A DNA stretch of 64,000 nucleotides from Streptomyces qinzhouensis (GTDB lineage Bacteria > Actinomycetota > Actinomycetes > Streptomycetales > Streptomycetaceae). The position numbers and the translations under genes are program-made. Where the stretch lies: assembly GCF_007856155.1 (NCBI RefSeq), contig NZ_CP042266.1, positions 4,402,001 through 4,466,000 on the forward strand, written 5' to 3'. Shown here in pieces: positions 33,172 through 42,300 of the stretch. Position 1 is the stretch's first letter, and the number at the start of each line of letters is the position of its first letter. The notes beneath the pieces were generated by a model. It saw only the letters and a list, made by a program, of their open reading frames with translations. It ran no database searches and was not told the DNA's origin.

Positions 33172-33663
33172 TCAGTGACCGCCGTGCGCCTCGAAGCGCT
33201 TGTACGAGGCCTCGATCTCGGCCTCGGCCTCGGTGCGGCCGACCCAGTCCGCGCCTTCGACGGACTTACCGGGCTCCAGGTCCTTGTAGACCTCGAAGAA
33301 GTGCTGGATCTCCAGGCGGTCGAACTCCGAGACATGGTGGATGTCGCGAAGGTGCTCGACCCGCGGGTCGGACGCCGGGACACACAGCAGCTTGTCGTCG
33401 CCGCCGGCCTCGTCCGTCATCCGGAACATGCCGATGGCCCGGCACTTGATCAGGCAGCCCGGGAAGGTCGGCTCGTCGAGAATGACGAGCGCGTCCAGCG
33501 GGTCACCGTCCTCGCCGAGGGTGTTCTCGACGAAACCGTAGTCGGCGGGGTAGCTGGTCGAGGTGAAGAGCCGCCGGTCCAGGCGGATACGGCCCGTCTC
33601 GTGGTCGACCTCGTACTTGTTCCGCGAACCCTTCGGGATCTCGATGGTGACGTCGAACTCCAC
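33172..33663 (-). CDS. ppa: Inorganic pyrophosphatase
   Basis: The 163-residue protein is a family I soluble pyrophosphatase: [38 protein letters not shown] and the metal-binding [18 protein letters not shown] with the three catalytic aspartates region [13 protein letters not shown]. It hydrolyses PPi to phosphate and drives biosynthetic reactions in the cytoplasm. The GTG at 33663 has a perfect GGAGGA 7 nt ahead and gives the canonical N-terminus (V/M)EFDVTIEIP; an ATG at 33687 would place that ribosome site inside the gene. Divergent from dacB. Confidence 0.95.
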   Translation of the reverse strand: MEFDVTIEIPKGSRNKYEVDHETGRIRLDRRLFTSTSYPADYGFVENTLGEDGDPLDALVILDEPTFPGCLIKCRAIGMFRMTDEAGGDDKLLCVPASDPRVEHLRDIHHVSEFDRLEIQHFFEVYKDLEPGKSVEGADWVGRTEAEAEIEASYKRFEAHGGH

Positions 33664-33856
33664 GGGTGGCTCCTCCATGATCAACACATACGTCTGGTAC
33701 GTCAGGGTGGTGCTGTGCCCTTCCGGGCAATAAACCCGGACCCCCGGCCGGGCGGTCTCGGCCGCCGACCGGGGTGCCGTGTTCGCGGCAAGACGCAGTT
33801 CTGGTGATTAAGTGTCTCTCACGCAGGTGTGTGATCGCGAAAGGGGCTGGTGCGAG

Positions 33857-35263
33857 GTGCCGGACATCCGAACGTGGCAGCTCGCGACGGGTGCCGCCGC
33901 GCTGGGACTGGTCCTGGCCGCCGGGGCGGTCACCGCGGCCGGACCCTGGGAATCCGGCCGGCGTACGGCGGAACGCGACCGGGCCGCCGAGGCCGAGGCG
34001 GAACCCGGCGGCGGACACCGGCGGCCCAAGGGCCCGGCGCCCGCGCCCAGCGCCCCGCCCGTCCTCACCGCGCTCGGCGCCGCTCCGAAGACCGCGGCCG
34101 CTCGGGGCGAGGCCGCCGGCGGCCCGGCCCGGGAACTCGCCCGCAGAATCGAACCGCTGCTGCGCGACCGCGGGCTCGGGCCGCGGCCCGGAGTGTCCGT
34201 CGTGGACCTGACGACCGGGCGCGAACTGTACGGCCGCGATCCGGGCCGGGCGATGATCCCCGCCTCCACCGTCAAGATCGCCACCGCGGTGGCGGCGCTC
34301 TCCGCCCTCGGGCCGTACCACCGCATTCCCACCACCGTCCATGCCACGCCCGACGCTCGTTCGCTCACGCTGGTGGGCGGCGGGGACGCCACCCTCGACC
34401 GGGCCGGACTGCGCACGCTCGCCCGGCGCACCGCCGGAGACCTGCGCGCCCGCAAGGTCACCAAGGTGACCCTCGGCTATGACACCTCCGCCTACCGGGG
34501 CCCCGACCTGCACCCCATCGGGGTCAACGGGAACATCGCCCGGGTCACCCCGCTCATGGTCGACCAGGGGCGGACCGACCCCCGGTCCACGGGCCCGGCG
34601 GACCGGGTCGCCGATCCGGCCGGGGAAGCGGCCCGGACCTTCCGGGAGATGCTGGAGAACGAGGGCGTCACCGTCGGCGGGGACACCGCCCCCGGCCGCC
34701 CCGCCGCCGGATCCGAGCCGCTGGCCGAGGTGCTCTCGCCGCCGCTGGCCGACCTCGCCGAGCGCATGCTCACCACCTCCGACAACGACATCGCCGAATC
34801 CCTCGCCCGGCAGACCGCGATCGCCCGGAACGAGGAACCGAGCTTCGCGGGCGCGGGCCGGGCGGTGCGGGAACAGCTCGCCGTGCTGAAGGTGCCGCTC
34901 GCGGGGGCCCGCTTCGCCGACGGCAGCGGACTGGACCGCGCGGGCCGGGTCACGCCCCGGCTGCTGACGTCCCTGCTGACCCGGGCGGCCGAACCGTCCC
35001 ACCCCGGTCTGCGCCCGGTCCTCACCGGCCTCCCGATCGGCGGTTTCACCGGCACACTGGAGTCCCGCCATACGGGCCCGGCGCCCGGCAGCGGCGTGCT
35101 CCGCGCCAAGACGGGCACGCTGACGGGCGTCAACGCCCTGTCCGGCACGGTCCCGTCCCACGACGGCACGCTCCTGGGCTTCGCCTTCCTGGCGAACGAC
35201 ACCCCGTCCCCAACCGCCGCCCAACCCGCCCTGGACCGCCTCGCCACCGCCCTCACCTCCTGA
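33857..35263 (+). CDS. dacB: D-alanyl-D-alanine carboxypeptidase/endopeptidase (peptidase S13, PBP4 type)
   Basis: The 468-residue protein has an N-terminal membrane anchor or signal (TWQLATGAAALGLVLAAGAV) and a proline/alanine-rich linker. The S13 domain follows, with SxxK in MIPASTVKIATAVAAL, SxN in LTTSDNDIAESLARQ and KTG in VLRAKTGTLTGVNALSG. It trims or cleaves peptidoglycan peptide cross-links outside the membrane. The catalytic domain is shorter between SxxK and SxN than in E. coli PBP4, as is usual for actinobacterial forms. The GTG at 33857 (AAGGGG ahead) is preferred; a GTG at 33812 in the same frame is an alternative. Confidence 0.9.
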   Translation: MPDIRTWQLATGAAALGLVLAAGAVTAAGPWESGRRTAERDRAAEAEAEPGGGHRRPKGPAPAPSAPPVLTALGAAPKTAAARGEAAGGPARELARRIEPLLRDRGLGPRPGVSVVDLTTGRELYGRDPGRAMIPASTVKIATAVAALSALGPYHRIPTTVHATPDARSLTLVGGGDATLDRAGLRTLARRTAGDLRARKVTKVTLGYDTSAYRGPDLHPIGVNGNIARVTPLMVDQGRTDPRSTGPADRVADPAGEAARTFREMLENEGVTVGGDTAPGRPAAGSEPLAEVLSPPLADLAERMLTTSDNDIAESLARQTAIARNEEPSFAGAGRAVREQLAVLKVPLAGARFADGSGLDRAGRVTPRLLTSLLTRAAEPSHPGLRPVLTGLPIGGFTGTLESRHTGPAPGSGVLRAKTGTLTGVNALSGTVPSHDGTLLGFAFLANDTPSPTAAQPALDRLATALTS

Positions 35264-35294
35264 CGTAGCGACGCGTCCGCGGCCCGCCGTCGGC

Positions 35295-35337
35295 TGTTCG
35301 CGCAGTTCCGCCGGCGCGGGGGATCCCCAGCACCCCT
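35295..35337 (-). repeat. Streptomyces GGGGCGCGGGGAACTGCGCGA-type repeat, copy A (inverted)
   Basis: On the minus strand this reads AGGGGTGCTGGGGATCCCCC then GCGCCGGCGGAACTGCGCGA, a diverged and expanded copy of the unit found at 35404 and 35606. It follows the dacB stop and, facing copy B, can form a large stem. Confidence 0.6.
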
Positions 35338-35403
35338 AAAAGCCCCGCATCGCCCTGCCCCAGGCATCGGTGCGCCTTTGCGGAGCCCGGAGGGGAAGCA
35401 CCC

Positions 35404-35446
35404 AGGGGCGCGGGGAACTGCGCGACAAGCCAGCGACGGGCCGCAG
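35404..35446 (+). repeat. Streptomyces intergenic repeat, copy B
   Basis: AGGGGCGCGGGGAACTGCGC followed by [20 protein letters not shown] recognise this unit as a frequent intergenic repeat in Streptomyces chromosomes. The spacer 35264-35848 holds no credible gene. Confidence 0.7.
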
Positions 35447-35477
35447 TCGCATCACAGCATCACAGCATCACCGTGCA

Positions 35478-35581
35478 GGGCGCCCGGCGCCGAGCGGGGC
35501 ATCCCGCACCCGGCGCGGCGTGAGGGGCCGTCACCCCCACGGGCCGGAGGCCCACGGCGAGGCGCCCCGCCCAGGGGCGCT
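35478..35581 (+). repeat. 104-bp direct repeat, copy 1
   Basis: This copy is identical to 35672-35775 except for one base (C here, T there, in the GAGGCGCCCCGCC segment). The offset is 194 bp, so the two copies plus the intervening GGGGCGCGGGGAACTGCGCGA unit form a tandem duplication of a composite block. Confidence 0.85.
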
Positions 35582-35605
35582 GGGGCCCCACACGCCGCAA
35601 GGCGT

Positions 35606-35640
35606 AGGGGCGCGGGGAACTGCGCGAGCAACCGAGGACG
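35606..35640 (+). repeat. Streptomyces intergenic repeat, copy C
   Basis: AGGGGCGCGGGGAACTGCGC followed by GAGCAACCGAGGACG. Same orientation as copy B and lying between the two 104-bp repeats. Confidence 0.7.
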
Positions 35641-35671
35641 GCGTGCGGACGCATCGCAACATTCCGTCGCC

Positions 35672-35775
35672 GGGCGCCCGGCGCCGAGCGGGGCATCCCG
35701 CACCCGGCGCGGCGTGAGGGGCCGTCACCCCCACGGGCCGGAGGCCCACGGCGAGGCGCTCCGCCCAGGGGCGCT
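35672..35775 (+). repeat. 104-bp direct repeat, copy 2
   Basis: Second copy of 35478-35581, ending 73 bp before the metalloprotease gene. The spacer contains several ORF-like frames that are only products of the repeated GC-rich sequence. Confidence 0.85.
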
Positions 35776-35848
35776 CGGGGGCTCCCGGGGCCCGAGGCCC
35801 CGGGATGAGCAGCGACCTCCCCGGAGGGGACCACGTACCGTTGACGCC

Positions 35849-36976
35849 ATGACGAGCATCGGTGGAACCGAGATGGTCGACTGGAATCTCGCCGTGGCGA
35901 CCGCGACCCGATTCGTACGCCCCGGCCCCGACGTGAGCAAGGACGAGGCCCGTGCCGTCGTCGCCGAGCTACGACGGCACGCCAAGGCGTCGGAGGAGCA
36001 CGTCCGGGGTTTCACCCGGATGATCCCCGTGACGCACGAGCCGGAGGACACCCCGGTCCTCGTCGTGGACCGGGCCGGCTGGGTCCGGGCGAACGTCGCC
36101 GGGTTCCGGCAACTGCTGCAGCCGCTGCTGGCGAAGATGCAGGACCGCAGGCCCGGCGGGCCCACCGGCGCGGTGCTCGGCGCGGTCGGCGGCAAGGTGA
36201 CCGGCGTGGAGCTGGGCATGCTGCTGTCGTTCCTGGCGTCCCGGGTCCTCGGCCAGTACGAGACCTTCGCCCCGCCGACCCGGGAGCTGCCCGCCGGCCG
36301 CGGCGGCGGACGGCTGCTGCTGGTGGCGCCGAACATCGTGCACGTGGAACGGGAACTGGACGTCGACCCGCACGACTTCCGGCTCTGGGTCTGTCTGCAC
36401 GAGGAGACCCACCGCACCCAGTTCACCGGGGTGCCATGGCTGCGCGACCACCTCGAAGGCGAGATCCAGTCGTTCCTGGACCAGACCGAGGTCGACCCGA
36501 TGACCGTGCTGGAACGGCTGCGGGAGGCCGCCCAGTCGCTGGCGGGCGCCCGCCCGGAGGGTGAGGAGAACGACAGCGGGCGCTCCTTCGTCGAGCTGGT
36601 GCAGACGCCCGCGCAGCGCGAGACCCTCGGGCGGCTGACGGCGGTGATGTCCCTCCTGGAGGGGCACGCGGACTTCGTGATGGACGGGGTCGGCCCCGCG
36701 GTCGTCCCGTCCGTGGCCGAGATCCGGGAGAAGTTCCAGCAGCGCCGGGCGCGCGGGGCGAGCAGACTGGATGTGGCCCTGCGCAAGCTGCTGGGCCTGG
36801 ACGCCAAGCTGCGGCAGTACCGGGACGGCGAGCGGTTCGTCCGGGCCGTGGTCCAGGACGTCGGCATGGACGGTTTCAACCGGGTCTGGACCTCACCGAA
36901 CACCCTCCCCACCAAGGCGGAGATCGCCAAACCGGCGGACTGGGTCGCGCGGGTGCACGGGTCGACGGAGTCATGA
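35849..36976 (+). CDS. Zinc-dependent metalloprotease (DUF2342 family)
   Basis: The 375-residue protein has the actinobacterial DUF2342/'coenzyme F420 biosynthesis-associated' pattern: VDWNLAVATATRFVRPGPDV near the start, VDRAGWVRANVAGFRQLLQP, and a zinc site HEETH in LWVCLHEETHRTQFTGVPWL with a downstream glutamate region (LEGHADFVMDGVG). The substrate is unknown; the name of the family reflects phylogenetic co-occurrence only. It lies just before tilS, an order conserved in Streptomyces as I know it. The ATG at 35849 gives the family start MTSIGGTEMVDW; the longer frame upstream runs through the repeats. Confidence 0.85.
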   Translation: MTSIGGTEMVDWNLAVATATRFVRPGPDVSKDEARAVVAELRRHAKASEEHVRGFTRMIPVTHEPEDTPVLVVDRAGWVRANVAGFRQLLQPLLAKMQDRRPGGPTGAVLGAVGGKVTGVELGMLLSFLASRVLGQYETFAPPTRELPAGRGGGRLLLVAPNIVHVERELDVDPHDFRLWVCLHEETHRTQFTGVPWLRDHLEGEIQSFLDQTEVDPMTVLERLREAAQSLAGARPEGEENDSGRSFVELVQTPAQRETLGRLTAVMSLLEGHADFVMDGVGPAVVPSVAEIREKFQQRRARGASRLDVALRKLLGLDAKLRQYRDGERFVRAVVQDVGMDGFNRVWTSPNTLPTKAEIAKPADWVARVHGSTES

Positions 36977-37209
36977 GCGCGCCGGGGGCGTACGCCGTCA
37001 GGGGGGCGGGAGACGCCCCCTGGCGGGTACAGCATCACCCGTCCGAGGGACCGTAGGGCCGGGGATAGGCGTGCGATGCTCGGAGAACGGCCCGCTTCTG
37101 TCACCATCGACGCACTCTGAGTGACGATTTCTGAGTCGGCAGCGCAACGCCACCCGGAGGCGCCCCCAGAGGCCCCCTCCCGAAAACCTCTCCACGAAGG
37201 GCACCGGAT

Positions 37210-38571
37210 ATGGGTCCCCATCCAGCGGTCGCGGCGATACGCCTGGCGGTCCGCCGCGTACTCCACGACATTCTTACCGAATACGCCGCAAGCCAGACCG
37301 GCCAGACCGGCCAGGCCGCGACGGCCACCGGCACCGGCCTCGGCACCATCACCGGCACCATCACCGGCACCGTCACCGGCACCGGAGCGCCCGCAGGAGT
37401 GGGCGCCACGGCCGGACCCGGACCCGCCACGGGCCCCGGAGCCGCGGCCGGAGCCGCCGGCGGGACCGCCCCGGCACCCGGAGCCCCGGCCCCCGGCCGC
37501 GCCGCGCCCCGCCCCGAGCGGCCCGTGCGCCTCGACCACCCCCCGGCCCCCTCCTCCCGGCTGCCCGAGGCCACCCCCGTACCCCCGGCTGTCTCGTCGC
37601 TGCCGCGCCCCGCGAACCACGCCTCCCACCCCTCCCAAGCCGCCGCCCCCGCCGCCACCGGCCCACTGGTGCTCGTCGCCTGCTCCGGCGGCGCCGACTC
37701 GATGGCGCTCGCCTCCGCGCTCGCCTTCGAGGCCCGCAAACTCAATATCCGCGCGGGCGGCATCACCGTCGACCACGGCCTCCAGGACGGCTCCGACCTG
37801 CGCGCCGCCGAGGTCGCGAACCGGCTCGCCACCATGGGCCTCGACCCCGTCGAAGCGGTCTCCGTCCGGGTCGGCCGGGACGGCGGACCCGAGGCCGCGG
37901 CCCGCGACGCGCGCTACGCCGCGCTCGACGCCGCCGCCGAACGGCACGGCGCGGTCGCCGTGCTCCTCGGCCACACCCGCGACGACCAAGCGGAAACCGT
38001 CCTGCTGGGACTCGCCAGGGGCTCCGGCATCCGGTCGCTCTCCGGTATGGCCGCGGTCTCCGGCCACCGCCGCCGCTACCGCCGCCCCTTCCTGGAACTG
38101 GACCGGCAGACCGCCCGCAAGGCCTGTCTGGTCCAGGCGCTGCCGGTCTGGGACGACCCGCACAACGCCGACCCCGCCTACACCCGCTCCCGGCTGCGCC
38201 ACGAGGGCCTCCCGGCGCTGGAGAAGGCGCTCGGCAAGGGCGTCGTCGAGGCTCTCGCCCGTACCGCCCAGCTCTCCCGCGACGACGCCGACGCCCTCGA
38301 CACCTGGGCGGCCGACGCGGCTGCCGCCGTACGGGACGAAACGGGGCAGCTGGACTGCGCCAAGCTGTACGCGCTGCCGCCCGCCGTGCGCCGCCGGGTG
38401 CTGCGCCGGGCCGCGATCGACGCCGGTTCGCCCGCCGGTTCACTCTTCGCCCGCCATGTCGAGGAAGTCGACCGGCTCATCACGGGCTGGCGGGGCCAGG
38501 GGGCCATCAATCTGCCGGGCCGCGTCGAGGCCCGCCGGCAGAGTGGCAGACTTGTCATCCGGCAAGGCTGA
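37210..38571 (+). CDS. tilS: tRNA(Ile)-lysidine synthase
   Basis: The 453-residue enzyme has the N-type ATP pyrophosphatase P-loop in [18 protein letters not shown] (about residues 155-172), then [36 protein letters not shown] and a C-terminal region with [11 protein letters not shown]. It converts C34 of tRNA-Ile2 to lysidine, changing AUG reading to AUA; the reaction is essential. Between the first helix ([19 protein letters not shown]) and the P-loop lies an unusually long ~120-residue low-complexity Gly/Thr/Ala/Pro stretch containing TGTxTGT repeats. hpt follows 82 bp downstream on the same strand. Confidence 0.93.
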   Translation: MGPHPAVAAIRLAVRRVLHDILTEYAASQTGQTGQAATATGTGLGTITGTITGTVTGTGAPAGVGATAGPGPATGPGAAAGAAGGTAPAPGAPAPGRAAPRPERPVRLDHPPAPSSRLPEATPVPPAVSSLPRPANHASHPSQAAAPAATGPLVLVACSGGADSMALASALAFEARKLNIRAGGITVDHGLQDGSDLRAAEVANRLATMGLDPVEAVSVRVGRDGGPEAAARDARYAALDAAAERHGAVAVLLGHTRDDQAETVLLGLARGSGIRSLSGMAAVSGHRRRYRRPFLELDRQTARKACLVQALPVWDDPHNADPAYTRSRLRHEGLPALEKALGKGVVEALARTAQLSRDDADALDTWAADAAAAVRDETGQLDCAKLYALPPAVRRRVLRRAAIDAGSPAGSLFARHVEEVDRLITGWRGQGAINLPGRVEARRQSGRLVIRQG

Positions 38572-38652
38572 CAAGGCCCGCGGCCGACCAGGCCGAGGCG
38601 CCCCGGCGTCCGGGGTCACAGCGCCTCCCCCGGCGAGAGAGAAAGCGACCGC

Positions 38653-39207
38653 GTGAACGAGAAGGACATGGGCACCGACCTCCAGTCGGTGCTCATCACC
38701 AAGGAAGAGATCGACGCGAAGCTGGCGGAGCTGGCCGCGAAGATCGACGCGGAGTACGCGGGCAAGGAACTGCTGCTCGTCGGAGTCCTCAAGGGCGCTG
38801 TGATGGTGATGGCGGACCTGGCACGTGCCCTGTCCAGCCCGGTCACCATGGACTGGATGGCCGTGTCGTCGTACGGCGCGGGCACCCAGTCCTCCGGAGT
38901 CGTCCGGATCCTCAAGGACCTCGACACCGATATCAAGGGCCGTCATGTCCTGATCGTCGAGGACATCATCGACTCCGGGCTGACCCTGTCCTGGCTGCTG
39001 TCGAACCTGGGATCGCGCGAGCCCGCGTCGATCGAGGTCTGCACGCTGCTGCGTAAGCCGGATGCCGCAAAGGTGTCGATCGACGTCAAGTGGATCGGCT
39101 TCGACATCCCGAACGAATTCGTCGTCGGCTACGGCCTCGACTACGCGGAGAAGTACCGCAACCTGCCGTTCGTCGGCACCCTCGCGCCGCACGTCTACGG
39201 CGGCTGA
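38653..39207 (+). CDS. hpt: Hypoxanthine phosphoribosyltransferase
   Basis: The 184-residue protein has the type I PRTase signature: PRPP loop [19 protein letters not shown] (about residues 97-115), plus [18 protein letters not shown] and the late [20 protein letters not shown] for purine binding. It salvages hypoxanthine or guanine with PRPP to IMP or GMP. A GTG at 38653 gives NEKDMGTDL; an ATG at 38668 is also possible. The tilS-hpt-ftsH order is typical of actinobacteria. Confidence 0.94.
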   Translation: MNEKDMGTDLQSVLITKEEIDAKLAELAAKIDAEYAGKELLLVGVLKGAVMVMADLARALSSPVTMDWMAVSSYGAGTQSSGVVRILKDLDTDIKGRHVLIVEDIIDSGLTLSWLLSNLGSREPASIEVCTLLRKPDAAKVSIDVKWIGFDIPNEFVVGYGLDYAEKYRNLPFVGTLAPHVYGG

Positions 39208-39283
39208 ACCTTTCGGGGGACCCTGGGTGACCCCCGCGGACACCCGGGGCGGCCGGCGCCGCGAGCCCGCCGGGAAACCCGGT

Positions 39284-39310
39284 GGGAACCAACCGGCCCC
39301 TCTCGCCGTT
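39284..39310 (+). promoter_or_regulatory. Possible sigma-R-like promoter upstream of ftsH
   Basis: GGGAAC (39284-39289), 18 nt, then GTT (39308-39310) fits the GGAA(T/C)-N18-GTT form described for the thiol-oxidative sigma factor of Streptomyces. The match is short and in GC-rich sequence, so chance is possible. Confidence 0.3.
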
Positions 39311-39447
39311 GATGCCTGGGAGGGCGGGTTTGTCGCCGTACCGTTCGGTCACGGTTGTCAAGCTGGGGTACCTTCCGAAGAACAGTCTTTTCTCACAGCA
39401 GCATTTACCTACGGGCAGGAGGAACGGGGCGAGTCCGCCCCGTATGG

Positions 39448-41472
39448 ATGGACGTGAAGCGATACTTCCGTGGGCCGGTCATGTGGATCGTGCTGGTCGT
39501 CCTTGCCGTGATCGTGGTGATGCAGGTCGTCGGCTCCTCGGGCGGCTACAAGACGGTTGACACCGGCCAGGTCATTCAGGCGATCGACAAGAACCAGGTC
39601 GACCAGGTCAAGCTGACCACCGGAGACGACCAGATCATCAAGGCCGAGCTGAAGGACGGCCAGAAGATCAAGGGCAGCTCCAAGATCCAGGCGAGCTATA
39701 TCGGGACCCAGGGTGCCGATCTCGCCGCGAAGCTCCAGCAGAAGTTCGAGGCCGGGGACATCTCCAAGGGCTACACGGTCTCGCCCTCCAAGCAGAGCCC
39801 GTTCGTCTCGATCCTGCTCTCGCTGCTGCCGTTCGTGCTGATCGTGCTGGTGTTCCTCTTCCTGATGAACCAGATGCAGGGCGGCGGCTCCCGAGTGATG
39901 AACTTCGGGAAGTCCAAGGCCAAGCTGATCACCAAGGACACCCCGAAGACGACCTTCGCCGATGTGGCGGGGTCCGACGAGGCCGTCGAGGAGCTCCACG
40001 AGATCAAGGAGTTCCTCCAGGAGCCGGCCAAGTTCCAGGCCGTCGGCGCCAAGATCCCCAAGGGTGTGCTGCTGTACGGCCCGCCCGGTACCGGCAAGAC
40101 CCTGCTGGCGCGTGCCGTCGCGGGTGAGGCCGGCGTTCCGTTCTACTCGATCTCGGGTTCCGACTTCGTCGAGATGTTCGTCGGTGTCGGTGCCTCCCGG
40201 GTGCGCGACCTCTTCGAGCAGGCCAAGGCGAACGCCCCGGCGATCGTCTTCGTCGACGAGATCGACGCCGTCGGCCGGCACCGTGGCGCGGGCCTCGGCG
40301 GTGGTCACGACGAGCGCGAGCAGACCCTCAACCAGCTGCTGGTCGAGATGGACGGCTTCGATGTGAAGGGCGGCGTGATCCTGATCGCCGCCACCAACCG
40401 GCCCGACATCCTCGACCCGGCGCTGCTGCGCCCGGGCCGTTTCGACCGGCAGATCGCCGTCGACCGCCCCGATATGCAGGGCCGTCTGGAGATCCTCAAG
40501 GTTCACCAGAAGGGCAAGCCGGTCGCCCCGGACGTCGACCTGGGCGCCGTTGCCCGGCGTACCCCCGGCTTCACCGGCGCGGACCTCTCCAATGTGCTGA
40601 ACGAAGCCGCGCTGCTCACCGCGCGCAGCGACAAGAAGCTGATCGACAACCACTCGCTGGACGAGGCGATCGACCGGGTGGTCGCGGGCCCGCAGAAGCG
40701 GACCCGGATCATGTCGGACAAGGAGAAGAAGATCACCGCGTACCACGAGGGCGGTCACGCCCTGGTCGCGGCGGCCTCTCCGAACGCCGACCCGGTTCAC
40801 AAGATCACCATCCTGTCGCGCGGCCGGGCCCTCGGTTACACGATGGTCCTGCCGGACGAGGACAAGTACTCCACCACCCGTAACGAGATGCTCGACCAGC
40901 TCGCGTACATGCTGGGCGGGCGTGCGGCGGAGGAGCTGGTCTTCCACGACCCGACGACCGGTGCGGCCAACGACATCGAGAAGGCCACCACCACGGCCCG
41001 GGCGATGGTCACTCAGTACGGCATGACCGAGCGTCTCGGCGCGATCAAGTTCGGCGGCGACAACACCGAGCCCTTCCTGGGCCGGGAGATGGGCCACCAG
41101 CGCGACTACTCGGAAGAGGTCGCGGCGCTCGTCGACGAAGAGGTCAAGAAGCTGATCGAGACGGCGCACAACGAGGCCTGGGAGATCCTGGTCGAGAACC
41201 GCGACGTCCTCGACAATCTGGTCCTCCAGCTGCTGGAGAAGGAGACCCTCGGCAAGGAGGAGATCGCCGAGATCTTCCGGCCGATCGTCAGGCGCCCGGC
41301 CCGTCCCGCGTGGACCGGCTCCTCCCGCCGTACCCCCTCCACCCGGCCGCCGGTGCTCTCCCCCAAGGAGCTGGCCCTGACCAACACGGCCAACGGCACC
41401 TCCCCGGCCACCGACACCACCACGGGCCCCGGCCTCGAGGTGGCCCCGGAGGACCGCCCCGAGCCCAGCTGA
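39448..41472 (+). CDS. ftsH: ATP-dependent zinc metalloprotease FtsH
   Basis: The 674-residue protein has two membrane helices ([20 protein letters not shown] and [20 protein letters not shown]) enclosing an extracytoplasmic domain. An AAA+ module follows, with Walker [17 protein letters not shown] (about 207-222), Walker [12 protein letters not shown] and the [21 protein letters not shown]. The zinc protease carries HEGGH in [15 protein letters not shown] (about 433-437). It degrades membrane and short-lived cytoplasmic proteins at the membrane. The Ser/Thr/Pro-rich tail is normal for actinobacteria. The ATG at 39448 begins MDVKRYFRG, the usual start. Confidence 0.97.
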   Translation: MDVKRYFRGPVMWIVLVVLAVIVVMQVVGSSGGYKTVDTGQVIQAIDKNQVDQVKLTTGDDQIIKAELKDGQKIKGSSKIQASYIGTQGADLAAKLQQKFEAGDISKGYTVSPSKQSPFVSILLSLLPFVLIVLVFLFLMNQMQGGGSRVMNFGKSKAKLITKDTPKTTFADVAGSDEAVEELHEIKEFLQEPAKFQAVGAKIPKGVLLYGPPGTGKTLLARAVAGEAGVPFYSISGSDFVEMFVGVGASRVRDLFEQAKANAPAIVFVDEIDAVGRHRGAGLGGGHDEREQTLNQLLVEMDGFDVKGGVILIAATNRPDILDPALLRPGRFDRQIAVDRPDMQGRLEILKVHQKGKPVAPDVDLGAVARRTPGFTGADLSNVLNEAALLTARSDKKLIDNHSLDEAIDRVVAGPQKRTRIMSDKEKKITAYHEGGHALVAAASPNADPVHKITILSRGRALGYTMVLPDEDKYSTTRNEMLDQLAYMLGGRAAEELVFHDPTTGAANDIEKATTTARAMVTQYGMTERLGAIKFGGDNTEPFLGREMGHQRDYSEEVAALVDEEVKKLIETAHNEAWEILVENRDVLDNLVLQLLEKETLGKEEIAEIFRPIVRRPARPAWTGSSRRTPSTRPPVLSPKELALTNTANGTSPATDTTTGPGLEVAPEDRPEPS

Positions 41473-41524
41473 CGGCAGGGGTGAGCGGGCTGTCGCCCGC
41501 GTCACACCCGGCCCCGGGATGGCT

Positions 41525-41562
41525 GCCGCGTCCCCCCAGGTTTTAGCCTGGGGGGACGCGGC
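41525..41562 (+). terminator. Hairpin between ftsH and folE, 16-bp perfect stem
   Basis: GCCGCGTCCCCCCAGG and CCTGGGGGGACGCGGC enclose the 6-nt loop TTTTAG. It lies 52 bp after the ftsH stop and 40 bp before folE, so it can end ftsH transcription or attenuate folE. Confidence 0.8.
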
Positions 41563-41602
41563 ATTTCGCACGCCCGTGCGGAGCAAGAGGAACGAGGAAC
41601 CG

Positions 41603-42211
41603 ATGACCGACCCGGTGACGCTGGACGGCGACGCGCATCCGATCGGCGAGTTCGACGAGAAGCGCGCCGAGAACGCGATCCGAGAGCTGCTGATCGCGGT
41701 CGGTGAGGACCCCGACCGAGAGGGCCTGCTGGAGACCCCGGCGCGGGTGGCCCGGGCGTACCGCGAGATATTCGCCGGGCTCTGGCAGCAGCCGCAGGAC
41801 GTCCTCACCACCACCTTCGACCTCGGCCATGACGAGATGGTCCTGGTCAAGGACATCGAGGTGATGAGCTCCTGCGAGCACCACCTGGTGCCGTTCGTGG
41901 GCGTGGCCCATGTCGGCTATATCCCGTCCGCCGACGGAAAGATCACCGGCCTGTCGAAGCTGGCCCGCCTGGTCGACGTCTTCGCCCGCCGCCCCCAGGT
42001 CCAGGAGCGTCTGACGACCCAGATCGCGGACTCCCTGATGGAGATCCTCGAACCGAGGGGCGTGATCGTGGTCGTCGAGTGCGAGCACATGTGCATGACG
42101 ATGCGCGGCGTCCGCAAGCCCGGCGCGAAGACGATCACCTCCGCGGTCCGCGGCCAGCTCCGCTCCCCGGCGACCCGCGCGGAGGCGATGAGCCTCATCA
42201 TGGCCCGCTGA
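41603..42211 (+). CDS. folE: GTP cyclohydrolase I
   Basis: The 202-residue protein is a type I GTP cyclohydrolase: [20 protein letters not shown], zinc ligands in [39 protein letters not shown], and the third ligand in [19 protein letters not shown]. It opens the pathway from GTP to dihydroneopterin triphosphate, feeding folate synthesis. The remaining folate genes (folP, folB, folK) are on the minus strand beyond a 16.5-kb insertion. The ATG at 41603 has GAGGAAC ahead. The 18 bp spanning its stop recur at 51006-51023. Confidence 0.96.
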   Translation: MTDPVTLDGDAHPIGEFDEKRAENAIRELLIAVGEDPDREGLLETPARVARAYREIFAGLWQQPQDVLTTTFDLGHDEMVLVKDIEVMSSCEHHLVPFVGVAHVGYIPSADGKITGLSKLARLVDVFARRPQVQERLTTQIADSLMEILEPRGVIVVVECEHMCMTMRGVRKPGAKTITSAVRGQLRSPATRAEAMSLIMAR

Positions 42212-42220
42212 CCCTCTGCG
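42203..42220 (+). repeat. 18-bp direct repeat, left copy (folE 3' end, candidate attachment site)
   Basis: GCCCGCTGACCCTCTGCG covers the last codons and stop of folE. The same 18 bp occur at 51006-51023, and both copies are followed by GAACA(A)GCCCCG(C/T)CCGGCGC(A/G)TGCCG, a related terminator hairpin. Confidence 0.6.
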
Positions 42221-42237
42221 CGACCGTGAACAGCCCC

Positions 42238-42255
42238 GCCCGGCGCATGCCGGGC
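42238..42255 (+). terminator. Terminator hairpin after folE
   Basis: GCCCGGC, loop GCAT, GCCGGGC, 26 bp past the folE stop. A related hairpin follows the right copy of the 18-bp repeat. Confidence 0.65.
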
Positions 42256-42300
42256 AGGTCTGTTCACCGGTCGCCGTCCCACCCGCGGTATCTCCTGTGA

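Noticed and set aside
33503..35224. 573-residue minus-strand frame
   Set aside because: Antisense of the S13 carboxypeptidase gene; composition is not protein-like.
35378..35848. Upstream extension of the metalloprotease and small frames in the spacer
   Set aside because: The sequence is repetitive Arg/Pro/Gly translation of the intergenic repeats. The metalloprotease starts at 35849.
39409..41856. 815-residue minus-strand frame
   Set aside because: Opposite strand of ftsH, whose AAA and HEGGH motifs are unmistakable.
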